From NCBI GenBank assembly GCA_051453625.1, contig JBOZIK010000001.1, positions 34,715,539-34,779,538 of the forward strand: a DNA stretch of 64,000 nucleotides, given 5' to 3'. A model generated the notes under the pieces. That model had not been told where the DNA came from. It did not search any database and worked only from the letters and a program-made list of their open reading frames with translations. Made by a program: the position numbers and the translations under genes. How positions within the stretch are numbered: the first letter of the stretch is position 1; the number at the start of each line of letters is the position of its first letter. Positions 22,041 through 33,250 of the stretch are shown piece by piece. Source of the DNA: Welwitschia mirabilis (lineage: Eukaryota > Gnetophyta > Gnetopsida > Welwitschiales).

Positions 22041-24036
22041 AAATGATTTAAAAAAAAAAAAAGGTCAGCGATGAAAGTTAGGCTCATATATAATCATTTA
22101 AGTAATAGTTCTAAAAATAAATAGATAGAAAAGATAAAATCACATAAAAAACTAAAAAAAGAAAAAAACTATGATTCAAGGAATATATACTATCTAGGTT
22201 GAATTATACAACAAAATTGCATGAATATGCTCAAATAGAAAATGAAAGCATGGTAGACTTAAAACTTGATTACCTATAAGGAAACTTATAAAGACTCAGA
22301 AAAGAAAAGATGTTCTTTTAAAATGTTTGCAAATACATTTTTAGAAAAATGTTTTGTCATAATCAAGTAGCAAAAAAACTACTAAATGATTAAGATTCTA
22401 TGAAGGAATAAAAAATTGCAGTAATTACTTTAAACCCTTAAACTCAAAAATTGAAGGAAAAAACACAGTAAAAATGGACATAGGGAGCAAGAATAAGATT
22501 GTCTACCTATCCTATATACTAACCTAGCAAAATCCCAAGGAAAACATCATAACATCACCTAAGTTAATATGCATGACAAAATGTATTTAAAAAAAGGCAG
22601 TGATTATGGCAACAGTCAAATCTTCAAGTGTATAGAAAAATAAATGTTAAAATCAAAAGTTACTTAGAAATGAACTTACCTACTTTCCCCTCTCAAACTC
22701 ACCCAAATCTTCAAAAGTAAAATGATTAAGTGGGAATTATAAGAGTCTTGAAAACAAGAAAGGCCTCTGATAATATCAATAACATCATTGATTTCTAACC
22801 TTAAAGTTTATTTCTTTTTTCATGATGAGGGGAGTGCAACCACTGTTAGAGAAGGAAGGACCTGCAAAGCATGACCAACTGATCCCTCAATAGAGTTTGC
22901 ATAGTTATCAATACTACCAAAGGTTCCTTTTGAAAGTATTTACCCCAGTGTAGTCGACCATCATGATTATCATGGATTCTTCTTTAAAGCACAAAATCCA
23001 ATAGNNNNNNNNNNTTCTTTTTCTCTCTCTCTCTCTTTGTCTCTTTCTTTCTCTCTTTATAAATTCCCATATGATTGTATACTCAAAAAAGACAAAAGTA
23101 AATAAGTAAGATAAAAGATAGAAAAACACTTGTAAACAATTTAAGACTTTAACACCATTAAAAAAAATTTAAGAAACCAAGGTATATGCCTTAAGTAAAG
23201 TCCATAGACATGAGAATATCTCAAAATTAGATGAATCCAATATTATTANNNNNNNNNNNNNNNNNNNNNNNNNNNNNNNNNNNNNNNNNNNNNNNNNNNN
23301 NNNNNNNNNNNNNNNNNNNNNNNNNNNNNNNNNNNNNNNNNNNNNNNNNNNNNNNNNNNNNNNNNNNNNNNNNNNNNNNNNNNNNNNNNNNNNNNNNNNN
23401 NNNNNNNNNNNNNNNNNNNNNNNNNNNNNNNNNNNNNNNNNNNNNNNNNNNNNNNNNNNNNNNNNNNNNNNNNNNNNNNNNNNNNNNNNNNNNNNNNNNN
23501 NNNNNNNNNNNNNNNNNNNNNNNNNNNNNNNNNNNNNNNNNNNNNNNNNNNNNNNNNNNNNNNNNNNNNNNNNNNNNNNNNNNNNNNNNNNNNNNNNNNN
23601 NNNNNNNNNNNNNNNNNNNNNNNNNNNNNNNNNNNNNNNNNNNNNNNNNNNNNNNNNNNNNNNNNNNNNNNNNNNNNNNNNNNNNNNNNNNNNNNNNNNN
23701 NNNNNNNNNNNNNNNNNNNNNNNNNNNNNNNNNNNNNNNNNNNNNNNNNNNNNNNNNNNNNNNNNNNNNNNNNNNNNNNNNNNNNNNNNNNNNNNNNNNN
23801 NNNNNNNNNNNNNNNNNNNNNNNNNNNNNNNNNNNNNNNNNNNNNNNNNNNNNNNNNNNNNNNNNNNNNNNNNNNNNNNNNNNNNNNNNNNNNNNNNNNN
23901 NNNNNNNNNNNNNNNNNNNNNNNNNNNNNNNNNNNNNNNNNNNNNNNNNNNNNNNNNNNNNNNNNNNNNNNNNNNNNNNNNNNNNNNNNNNNNNNNNNNN
24001 NNNNNNNNNNNNNNNNNNNNNNNNNNNNNNNNNNNN
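22041..24036 (-). other. G2 3' noncoding region
   Basis: The minus-strand reading matches G3 3' sequence. The best block is 'ggtccttccttctctaacagtggttgcactcccctcatcatg' at about 22822-22863, against G3 54449-54491, separated by small changes only. A 10-N gap (23005-23014), a CT-rich microsatellite (23015-23062) and a 788-N gap (23249-24036) lie here. No protein is readable. Confidence 0.65.
23015..23062. repeat. (CT)n-rich microsatellite
   Basis: ttctttttctctctctctctctttgtctctttctttctctcttt adjoining a 10-N gap, so its true length is unknown. Similar CT/GA runs mark the same part of G1 (10640-10683). Confidence 0.8.
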
Positions 24037-25390
24037 AAAAAACTTAGACAATGAGAGGGAGGAAGTCCTCCTCATCGAGGGAAACCTTCAAAATAAGAAC
24101 TTCTATCATGTTCATAGTTGTATCTAAGGGTTCCTCATATAATTTCAATTGTTACCCACTAACCTTCTAAATATCTTTAGTTTCTAAATTTAAAATTTCA
24201 ACTAAGCCATTAAGATATAATTTTTCTACAAGGTAAAAGCTTAATCATTTAGAGGTTATTCAAAAGATAAACTCTAGTGTTATATAACAAGATAATTAAT
24301 CACATTCAAATTTTTTATGAAAAATATTATTATCATGTTTGAACTTTGCTTGAGCTTTATGGATTAATTGATGATATATTGTACTAGTTCTTTTTTCATC
24401 AAGATGATTTAACTAGGCTAATCTATATTTAATATTTTCATTAAAATTTACAAGATTAACATGATGAAATGCATGATAAAAATTGTAATACACATTAACC
24501 AATAACATACAAACTTCATTGTATATAAGTTCATAAGGTGAAAAACTAAGAAAAGTATGCCAAGTCGTATGGTAAGACCAAAGTACATTATTAAGCTTAG
24601 AAGATTAAGAATTTTTATTAATAGAGATAAGTTCTCAAAGCATTTATTTTATTTCTCTATTGACATTTTTAGCCTATCCATTAGTTTGAGGATGATAAGT
24701 ATAAGCTACTCTATGTTCTATACTAGTGGACAGAAGAAGTTTCTTAAAAATTGTCTTAATAAAATGAGTACTCTAATCATTAATGATAACTCTAGGAAAA
24801 TAAAATCTCTAAAAGATATAAGTTCTAAGAAAATGACAAATAATTCGAGCATCATTCAAATAAGTAGGTATGGCTTCAATCCACTTAGTCATGTAATCCA
24901 TAGCCATTAAAATATAATTTTTATCAGAAAAGATGCATAAATAGAACCTATGAAATCAATAACCTAATAATCAAAAGGCTCACACTTAAGAAAAGATCTA
25001 AGGAATATTTTCCATGAATGAATAGAGCTACCATAATGCTGATAAGGATCACATCTTTTAACAAAATTAAATAAATCATGAAAAAGAGAAGGTCAGTAGA
25101 AATCAGAATGGAGGATTTTTAGCATAGTTTTATGTCCACTAAAACATCCTTAACAAACATCACCATGACAAAGATAAAGGATCTCAGATATTTCCCAATC
25201 AGGCATACATTTTCCCATGATTTGATCTTTGCACCTATAGTACAAATGTGGCTCAATCCACTCATCGTTACCTATCCTATGAAGAAACGATTTACATTAG
25301 TTATAGGTCTAACATTGTAGTATTTTTATAGTTATAATATAGTTCATAATGTTAGTATATCATGGAGGATGATGAGAAGAAGAAATAGTG
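24037..25390 (-). pseudogene. Ty3/gypsy integrase and pol tail, degenerate (G2)
   Basis: Minus strand. It opens near 25270 with EPHLYYRCKDQIMGKCMP, then a WEISEILYLCHGDVC stretch with the H2C2-type His and Cys residues. The core includes VIDFIG near 24950 and VIINDxSTHF near 24780. Then comes RVAYTYHPQTNG (about 24670-24705), which corresponds to the invariant THRVATPYHPQTSGQ region of plant gypsy integrases. After that are REIK, NVLWSYHTTWHT and SPYELIYNE, and a basic tail. The end reads LDEEDFLPLI near 24055-24085, as in G1. Stops and frameshifts are frequent, but this is the most legible integrase in the window. It strongly supports a Ty3/gypsy order of RT-RNase H-IN. Confidence 0.85.
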
Positions 25391-25990
25391 AAAAGCTCCT
25401 CATCAAGGAAGGAATACTCAATGATAGTATCATCTAGAGGAGAAGGAAGCCAAGACAAATGATCGGCAATAGAATTATGATTTTATACTTTATATATAAT
25501 AGTCAAATTAAATTATTACATAAGAAGGACTATCTAATCAAATAGGCACTAAAATCTTTTTTAGTTATGAGGTAATAATTGCAGTATGATCAATCTAGAC
25601 ATTCATGTAAAATCTTAAAAGATAATTTCTAAGAGAATCAAGGTAAAAAATAATGGCTAGCATCTCTTTCTCTATAGTGGTGTAGTTCATTTGAGCTCTA
25701 GAATAAGATTTAATATAATAAGATATAACTTTAAAATCATTTACATATTTCTAAGAAAGAATCCTACCCATAACAAAGTTACTCACATCACACATAAGCT
25801 CAAACTCAAGTGTCTAATTGGGCGCCATTACTATAGGAGAATAAGATAATTAGACTTATTAATATTTGTAAGGAGACTAAGATTTTAAATAATGTAAACT
25901 TTAGAAGAATACATCCTAATCCCCTCTTAAGAGATATGATGACCTAAAACAATGACACTTTCTACAAGAAAAAGACTTTTTTTTTCCAAC
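25391..25990 (-). pseudogene. Ty3/gypsy RNase H, degenerate (G2)
   Basis: Lies between the RT catalytic block (about 26065-26090) and the integrase, where the RNase H of gypsy pol must be. On the minus strand, fragments such as CDVSNFVMGRILS (near 25765-25800), SYYIKSYSRAQMNYTTIEKEMLAIIF (near 25640-25720) and HLSWLPSP (near 25440-25460) match the acidic start, the YTTTEKE-type helix with its catalytic Glu, and the DH(L)SRL-type end. Interrupted by stops; the assignment is by order and these motifs. Confidence 0.75.
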
Positions 25991-26620
25991 TCAAGTAGAA
26001 GCGACTATAAATGAAATAGTCTAATACTTCTTATAAATAATCTAAGATTTATTCNNNNNNNNNNCATAAATAGAGAAGTCATCCATAAAAATCTTAATGG
26101 AATCCTCAAGCATATTAGAAGCAATACTCATCATAACATGCTAAAAAGTACTGGGAGCATTACAAAGTCTAAAAGGCATGCATGTAAAAGCAAAGGTACT
26201 AAAAGAAGAAGTAAAAGTGAATTTGGATTTATCCTCTTTGACAGTGCAAACTTGATTGTAATCATTATAATCAGTAAGAAAATAGTAGAAAGCATAACCC
26301 TGAATCCTATCAACAATCTGATTAAGAAAAGAGAAAGAACAATGGTTATTTTTTATTATCTTTTTTAATTTTTGAAAGTCTATACACATATATCATTTCC
26401 CATCCTTAGTAGAAACTATTATCAAGGGGTTAGCCACCTCAATATTAGTAATGAAGTAAATGATTTCAACATCTATAAGTTTTATTATTTTATTTTTTAT
26501 GATTTGTTTAAGGGCTGAATTGAGTTCTCATTGGGATTTCCTATAGGTTTAGCATTTTCTTTGAAGTAGATTTTATGTTGCATAATAGAAGTAGGTATGG
26601 CTATCAAATCATTATGGGAA
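25991..26620 (-). pseudogene. Ty3/gypsy reverse transcriptase, degenerate (G2)
   Basis: Minus strand. MCIDFQKLKKIIKNNH at about 26389-26340 is the MCIDYRKLN block. It is followed by FLNQIVDRIQGYAFYYFL, FTSSFSTFAFTCMPFRLCN and APSTF (to 26141), then SIKIFMDDFSIY near 26065-26100. The FMDD catalytic motif is therefore intact here, unlike in G1 and unlike most of the element around it. The stretch 26389-26141 is open for 82 codons. A 10-N gap (26055-26064) follows immediately. The upstream part (to 26620) has a MQHKIYFKENAKPIGNP-type lead-in. Frameshifts elsewhere make it a pseudogene. Confidence 0.9.
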
Positions 26621-27099
26621 TAAACAAACACATTTACCTTAGCTTTCATAAAAGAGATAAGACTTAATTCTTATTGAGGGGAAAGATTTTTATTAATAAT
26701 TAATGGTTTATTCAAGTTGCTATTTTAAAAAATGTATTTCAATCCACTGTCTAAAGGTTTTAGGTTCAGGATTAAGCTCAAATTTTTAGTTTCTATAAAA
26801 TTCTCAGAAGAATAAACTATTATCTTAGACTATCATTCAAATTTTAGTAGTGGATGAAAACCCTTAAAATAAGAAATCTTAGGTTTACTAAATTCTCAAA
26901 CTTTTGCATATTTGATAGACTCAGACTCATTACTCTCTAGATTAGAAAATGCAGTTGTTAGATGGTTAAATTCAAGTTAATCGTTAAGAATATATAGGTA
27001 TTTTACTTCCAATTTATCATCAAATAAAAGATTATTTCATGAAGCATGAATCATATTTTCTCAAGTGGACAGTGCTATAAAAATAAAGTGGGCCTAATT

Positions 27100-27575
27100 T
27101 CTTCTTTCAAAATCAAATTGTTATCTAACTCTTTTTCAGCCAATTAAACACTTTTATTAAAAATCGTTTATTCCTAAAATGGCACTTCATCAATCTAGTT
27201 CTTGTATATATAATATAGTGGGCTATTGTATAGAAATATCTACCAAGAAGTAAAGGATATCCACCATAGTGCTCAACTTCTAAAATAAATATATCAATGG
27301 GGTAGAAGATTCCTCTATCTGAATGACAAAATTATTGATTACACTTAATAGTTTTTTCATAAAAGTATTAGCTAACTCTAAATAATACATGTAGGTTCTA
27401 CTCTTTCTTCCAAACAAAAATGTTGATAAATGTGCAAGGCCTTAATATTAACACTAGCTTCAATATCTATTAAGGCTTTCTTTATTTTATAGTTTTCCTC
27501 TAAAGTAACACTTATAGCTATTACTCCCAGATATTTAAACTTTAGACATTTTTGGCATACCAAATTGCTAACAGA
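27100..27575 (-). pseudogene. Ty3/gypsy aspartic protease, degenerate (G2)
   Basis: Minus strand 27563-27378 reads MVCQKCLKFKYLGVIAISVTL, then KKALIDIEASVNIKALHIYQ. This aligns to G1 6760-6945 (ISLIDIEVSVNIIPLHKC) and to G5 near 62925-62990. Asp is present but the Gly of the catalytic triad is Glu in both G1 and G2, suggesting that the two copies share a damaged ancestor or subfamily. The second half (VINNFVIQIEES) is out of frame. 26621-27100 is the linker to RT, containing SLISFMKAKVNVFVYSHNDLIAIP next to the RT start. Confidence 0.75.
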
Positions 27576-28470
27576 TTGAGATAGGAAGACTTTATTAGGA
27601 ATGTGTCATTTTTGTTTTCTTTTTATTAAGCATTTTCATAGCTTAGAATACCATGGGTTTTCTTGCAAAAGTTTCCAAAATAGCAAGTTGATTCTCATAT
27701 TTTGCATTAAGGCTTTCAAATAATTATTAAATGTGGGGTTTGTATGAAACATATCCAGCCATGGAGTAGCAAGTCTTTTTTTGAACGTTCTTTCTTTTTA
27801 TTATTTAATAAAAAAGGGAAGGAATAGTTTTCTAATATTTATATGTCCTCTTCCTTATAATTCTTATCACTTTGTGATGTTGAAGTCTTATAGGTCGAAG
27901 TATCCATGTCATTTCTACTTTTTGTCATTACTTTATAATCTTTTCTTACTTTATTAGGGTTTGATAAAGGTTGAGTGGCAAGAGACTCTTATGGTCTTTG
28001 GTAGCAATAATAGTTTATTATAAAATGTTTACAAGCTTTTCTATGTTGGTGTTTATTTTTTATTTTGTTTTTTTAACTCCTCAATAGAATTCCTAAGAGA
28101 ATCACTATGGTTTTGGGAGTTGAAGGGCTTGCCAAGTTGATTGAGTTATTGAATTAAAAGTTTAAGTTCTTAAATTTATTTCTGAAAGGTTGGNNNNNNN
28201 NNNNNNNNNNNNNNNNNNNNNNNNNNNNNNNNNNNNNNNNNNNNNNNNNNNNNNNNNNNNNNNNNNNNNNNNNNNNNNNNNNNNNNNNNNNNNCAAATCA
28301 TTTATTATCATGTGACATTTTAACTAATTTATCATTTATGGAAAAAAATCTAGTAAATATATTAGCACTAGAAAGAGGAACCCTTTTATAGGTTTTTCAA
28401 TTTTTCATTCAACCTTTCCTATTTACATTACTCACTATCTTATTGTAAACTCAGAATAGTTATAATACCA
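27576..28470 (-). pseudogene. gag: Ty3/gypsy gag middle and C-terminal part (G2)
   Basis: Minus strand. HSDSLRNSIEELKKQNKK near 28060-28115 aligns with G1's SDSLRDLIEELKKMQERI (about 6178-6235). NPNKVRKDYKVMTKSRNDM near 27910-27965 aligns with G1's NQNEVKRDWNVMIRGRNDI (about 6331-6390). A 100-N gap (28194-28293) interrupts it. The N-terminal part of this gag is found 18 kb away at 46390-46960, so the gene was split by later insertions. Many stops. Confidence 0.7.
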
Positions 28471-28559
28471 ATGTAAACAAGAAGTAAAAATTCCTAAATT
28501 TCTGAGGAGATGTACAAACTTCTCATCTAATAAGATCCTCTACCCTCATCACAGATGAG

Positions 28560-29610
28560 CTTCATGCTTTCATGGATTATAGGCCATATTTGGACTTGTA
28601 CCTTATCCACTCAAGTGAGTGAATCCATGTTATGGCATCTAAGAAATTAGGATTAACTAATAAGAAAAAGAGTCAGACTCGTAAGAGTGAACTCCTTTAT
28701 AAAAAGAACAACAATGAAGAGTTTATTAATGAATGGTACCACGAGGAAAATCTATAAACATAACTAGAACCAAGCACAAGGTCCAAATAAATAGGCTAAT
28801 GATAATAGCTTATTTAAATACTCTATACATGGAGAAGAACCATCCAAAATAGGCAATATGCAAATAGAGCTCTCAATCAACCTAATTTGACTACCATATA
28901 GAAAGATATTAATGACCTAAAACAAGATCTCCATAATAAAAAAAGGTATTTAGAATCTAGTTTCAATGATGCTGTCATTCACCCCTCTGTCCCTTATAAA
29001 ATCCTCATACCAAAAGAAATATCATAAAAGATTTTATTATGCATGTCATAAATTTCAAATGCATGTGCCATATGTACGATGTTGACTGCAACATCACATA
29101 TCATTTGTTCTATTACTTGCTAAAGAAACAAGAACTTCAGTGGTATCACTGCATATCTGCTCACTCTGTTACAGGCTTGAATCAACTTTTAGAAATGTTG
29201 CCTAATATTATTCAATCAACATCAAAAAGAGGATGAGTTTAAATACTCTTACCACCATGTGATAACAGTCAAATGAGATTATGCAAGAGTACACATGTCA
29301 ATAGATAGTTATCATACTATAGTTGAAGACTTTCATTATGAAGTTAGACATAGCATATCTTTTTGCCAAGTCATGCATTTCATATATATCTAAATATCTG
29401 AGAATGCAATGTTTCAAGAATTTCAAATAAGTTATTACTTGTTCAAGAAGATAAAAGTTGTAGGAGAAGAGAAAGAAGTCATAAAATATGGCAACATGTC
29501 CCACAGGGAACTATCCAAAAAGGACAAAAATAATGCTAAAGGCAGTAACTCAAAGGACATTACTATCATTAATCAACAAATTCAATTAACTTACCCATCC
29601 AAATGAATGA
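28560..29610 (+). pseudogene. gag: Gag fragment of a different Ty3/gypsy lineage
   Basis: Plus strand. 29039-29236 is open and reads ITYHLFYYLLKKQELQWYHC, then ISAHSVTGLNQLLEMLPNII and QSTSKRG. A Trp-aromatic pair followed by S(I/V)xxxxQL and a hydrophobic stretch is the core of retrotransposon gag (PF03732 type, 'aW(Y/F)xxL...SIxSFxQL'). Upstream (about 28620-28990) a charged stretch precedes it, and 29409-29606 is a second open piece ending in lysine-rich sequence. It is opposite in strand to G2 gag and unlike it in sequence, so it is a separate insertion. No protease or LTR belonging to it is visible. Confidence 0.45.
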
Positions 29611-29650
29611 AAAATTAAATGATCATGCTAATAATTCTTTAAGTTTCTTT

Positions 29651-31008
29651 TGACATGATCAAGAACCTTAGAGGGGGGTGAATAGGTTCTTTCAAAAATT
29701 CAACTATTAATCTAAAATAAAACTATTTGAAATATAACTTGCATATGAAAATAAATTAGTCCACGATGGGCATAATATAATAGAAGATTAAAAGTAAAAA
29801 ATCAAAAATAAAAATTAAAAGCTACCAATTTGATGAAAGATAGATTTATAGTGGTTTAAAAACTCCCCTACTCTACTCTCAGTGATCAGCTTCTCTAAAG
29901 CTGGATCTGAGATCTCTGTTATTCCACTAGGTATTCCACGTTTACCTGTAACCTTTACAAGCAGACTTTTATAGGCTAAATCTCAACCTTCACAATGGAC
30001 TTTTTAAGGCTTATATTTAACCTATAACATGGACTTTTCAAGGATTAGTCTCAACCTCTAAAAAACAATGGTAGTAATGTAGTGATGTCTTAATAGCATA
30101 GATATCACTCATTCAGAAAACAGTACAATAGATGGAGCTCTCCTATAGTAGAAATATACCAATATAGCTCTAGATATAATAAAATATGAAATATAATGTA
30201 AATGGTAGATATTCTCTTATCAATAATGTGGAAGCCAAGATACAACAATGTCAATGCACAACTTGATCTTTCAGACCCAAAATGATTTAACTGAGTATTA
30301 ATGTTTTCAAAAGATTTTTTGGTCATCTATATCTTAGCTATTTATAATGGAATGTTATTAGGATTTATTACAATTGAATTGCACCTCCAATAATTCTAAA
30401 TAGTTAGAAAATGACTTTCTAGTAGCTAGATAATGGATACATAATGTTTAGAAAAATTTCTTTTCCATGTCATCTAGTCAACCCCATAGACGTATGGTGG
30501 AACTCATATGGTGTGATGAATTACACAAGTTACCTGAGAGAAGTATTCAGTTATTCTAGATTTTTAAGTCTCCATGTCTGATCGACCTCATTTAGCTCTA
30601 GTCGAACCTAATCTGGTTGAATCCATCCTGGTCTAGTCGATCCCTTATCTCTTAGTCCAAGAATATTATCTGTTAGATTCTTAAATATGGTTAACCTTAT
30701 AAAAATTCAGTTGATCCCTTGCCATTTGGTTTAAGGACACTGATTCTTTAAGTTATAGGTTTTATTAACCCCATCAAAATCCATTCCACCCTCTAGATCA
30801 GTCCATTTTCCTTGAACAGCTTTAGGTGCAGTCGATCCCTTTAGGATTTGGTCAATCCCTCTAGAGGGTGAATTAACTAATAGGTTTTTGGTGCATATGT
30901 TAGTTTCATCTTTCAACCTACAAAATCAAACTTTTCTGCATAAAATATACAACATTTGCTATATAATAGACATTAGTTTGACATTAATTAGCAAAATATA
31001 ATATAACA
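29651..31008 (-). mobile_element. Copia array LTR3 (3' LTR, minus strand)
   Basis: Minus-strand start TGTTATATTATATTTTGC at 31008, directly after a polypurine tract. The end is '...gaacctattcacccccctctaaggttcttgatcatgtca' at 29651. Length 1358 bp. It aligns throughout with LTR2 (39183-40667) and LTR1 (45047-46389): 'gtggtttaaxaactcccctactc', 'ctxaxxaagaaggaagtatgaa', 'atggatacataatgtttagaaaaatttcttttc', 'tttttggtgcatat'. It outer-bounds the three-LTR array on the left. The flanking base pairs (tcttt left, ggttt right of LTR1) do not form a clean target duplication. Confidence 0.85.
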
Positions 31009-31125
31009 ATCTTCCCCTTTGATATTGATGAAAAACAAATAAGTGATTTTAAGATCAAAAAATTTTAATCTTTTTCATCAAGTAAATTTAAATCATATTA
31101 ACATAATAAAAACTCCCCCTTTCAC
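31009..31125 (-). promoter_or_regulatory. Copia polypurine tracts next to LTR3
   Basis: On the minus strand 'atcaaaggggaagat' abuts the LTR, and a second tract 'tgaaagggggagttttt' lies ~95 bp upstream (about 31107-31122). The same pair is found next to LTR2. Two polypurine tracts fit the multi-PPT habit of Sireviruses. Confidence 0.75.
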
Positions 31126-31762
31126 AAAGCCATATAAACAACATTAGGCAAAGGGCATATCTAAAAAATTTCTAAAACATACCATTTGTAGTTGATGCAA
31201 ATATTTAAGAACACTACATTTTATCCCTATTTGAAATTAATGGAAAAGAAATACAAAGCTTAAATATGGCCAAAAATATTAAATTTTCTCCTCCTAACAT
31301 TATGCCATAGTAATAATCCAATTTTGAGATAAGTTAGGGTGTTTTGAACAAACATTATTTTGTGCTTTTAAATGTAACCAATTTAATTATGTACAATTTT
31401 AGAAAATAAAAAGGCATAATGATAATCATAATGTGATCAAGGACACTTATTTAATTTGATAACAAAAATATTTCGGTTCAATTTGAGATGTTATAATAAT
31501 TTAATATTTCTTAAACAAGCACATATAATATCAAACTACCAAATCAGATATATCAAATGATATAAAGATTATGCTAAAATAGCTAACTAAATTGCATTAA
31601 GAGTAAAGCATTACAAGTTTAACATGTAAGGATTACAAAGAAAATAAGTACTCATCAAGAGCATACAAATGAACTTTAACAAATAAGCATAACTAACTCT
31701 GCTCTTTTTGAATTAAAGACAAAGGAGAGAACACTAAAAACATAATTGAAAAATAAAAGATT

Positions 31763-32807
31763 TTAATCTAACTCCTCTTCTTCTTCTTCTTCTTATTACT
31801 CTTTAGATTCTTCATCTGAATCTTCCTCATTTCCTTCAGTGTGAGCAAAGCCGATAGCCTCAACTAAGGTATCCGCAATGTTATATCTGGCTACAATGAG
31901 GGCTTTTTTCATGTGTCTCATGCGGGAGTAAATCTGTCTTAGATATGAAAGAGTCTCATCAGGAGATGCTTCGTTTAGAGTAGTAGAAGGTTATTTTTTG
32001 AAGGGGAAAAAGATATGCATATGAGACAAATTCGCACGCCGAATGCATGACATAGCTAAAGGGTTTCCAACTTAATATAAAGATTAACATGAAAATGGTG
32101 ACAATTCTAGTGATAAGCACAGAGTAGGGTAAAAACCTAGTTCTGTGGTACTCCAGTTATAAGGCCATATTCTTCAGTATTACCATAGGATCATTAATGA
32201 AATACTTAGTTTTTACGAAATACATCAAATAGGCTTGATAGCAAGAGGCCTCATCATAATGGGCAGCTAAATGTAGAAATTTATACATGAAAACAAAATG
32301 AAGAAAATGACATTTTGGAGTTAATAAAGAAGTAGATAAAGTATTCTTCCAAGAGTACATCCTACTACAAAGCTCCTTAATAATCATAGGCTTATCTTCC
32401 ATGGTGTCTCTAAGAGGTGAAAATTCCTCATAGTCTTCACTTAGAAGATTAGTTAGCTGAGAGATGAGGTTTGCTATTACTCTCATCCTCTTACCTAAGA
32501 TAATAGTTTTAAGAGTCATAAAATCACAATTAAAAGAGGCATTACAACAAAACATCCCAGTAATAAAAGAATAAGCTATACATGAAACATCTAAGAAATG
32601 GTCAAGATCTTATTCTCTTAAGAGTTGAATGACTTCTCTGAGTTTCCTAAGCTCTGATGTAGCTATAGACCACTCCTAGTATATAGCTTTTTTCTTAAAC
32701 TTTTCAATGAACTTCTCAACATCTTATTCTGATATTACTTGGTTGAAGTAGGATGGTTCTCTTAAAAGAGCTTTCTTTTCTCTTCTTATAGAAGAACTTT
32801 CAGCCAT
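31763..32807 (-). pseudogene. Env-like / extra ORF, copy A
   Basis: Minus strand, ATG at 32807. It reads from a basic-polar N-terminus (MAES, KREREKK-like) into REPSYFNQVIS, a Lys-rich helical stretch, then an open run of 132 codons (32555-32157): MFCCNASFNCDFMTLKTII, LGKRMRVIANLISQLTNLL, MIIKELCSRMYSW, STSLLTPKCHFLHFVFMYKF. The C-terminus is strongly acidic (EEDSDEESKE, then seven Glu, about 31775-31830) and ends in a TAA at 31763. Copy B (41392-42587) aligns over the whole length, so the ORF is conserved between copies. At one position copy B has CAG where copy A has TAG. Function is unknown. The place is that of the Sirevirus env-like ORF, but I see no signal peptide or membrane anchor. 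Confidence 0.6.
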
Positions 32808-33250
32808 TCTAAGACCCTTACTAACAAAAAGACTAAGAAAAACATTAGATCTAGAAGAAAAAGATCTAGATCTTAAAATAAAATCAGTAGATCTTAGAGT
32901 TAGAGAGGGCTAGAACATAATGGAATCAAGTTAAGATTTTATCTCTTTTATAGACTGAAGGAAATAAGATAAAATGAAGAAAGAAACCAGGTCCGCTAAC
33001 TATACTTCTATACTATAATCCATCAGGTCTGGTTAACTACTCAAAGTCCCGATTAGCTCATCAAGATACAGGTCTACAGTACTAGAAGAGGTCTAGGTGA
33101 CTAAGCTCTTAGAATAGTCAACTGACCATATTTGGTTGACCCAATTTATGATTTGGTTGGCTGCCTTGTCATTAGCTAAGGAACAGTGACATAACCCTCA
33201 GATCATTTTTATGATTATCAGATTAATTATAGATACTAGGTGTTTTATCA
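32808..33250 (-). other. Spacer A, fused directly to protease region
   Basis: Noncoding. It contains TCGACT/GTTGAC-type words and 'gtagtactagaagagg'-like blocks identical in order to spacer B. In complete elements this spacer follows RNase H (see 1297-1880). Here it follows the protease/pre-integrase region, so integrase, RT and RNase H are missing. The junction is near 33240-33260, in 'ataattaatctgataatcat' on the minus strand. Confidence 0.65.

Noticed and set aside
32157-32555. 132-codon ORF as an independent gene
   Set aside because: It is the longest uninterrupted part of env-like copy A and aligns with copy B.
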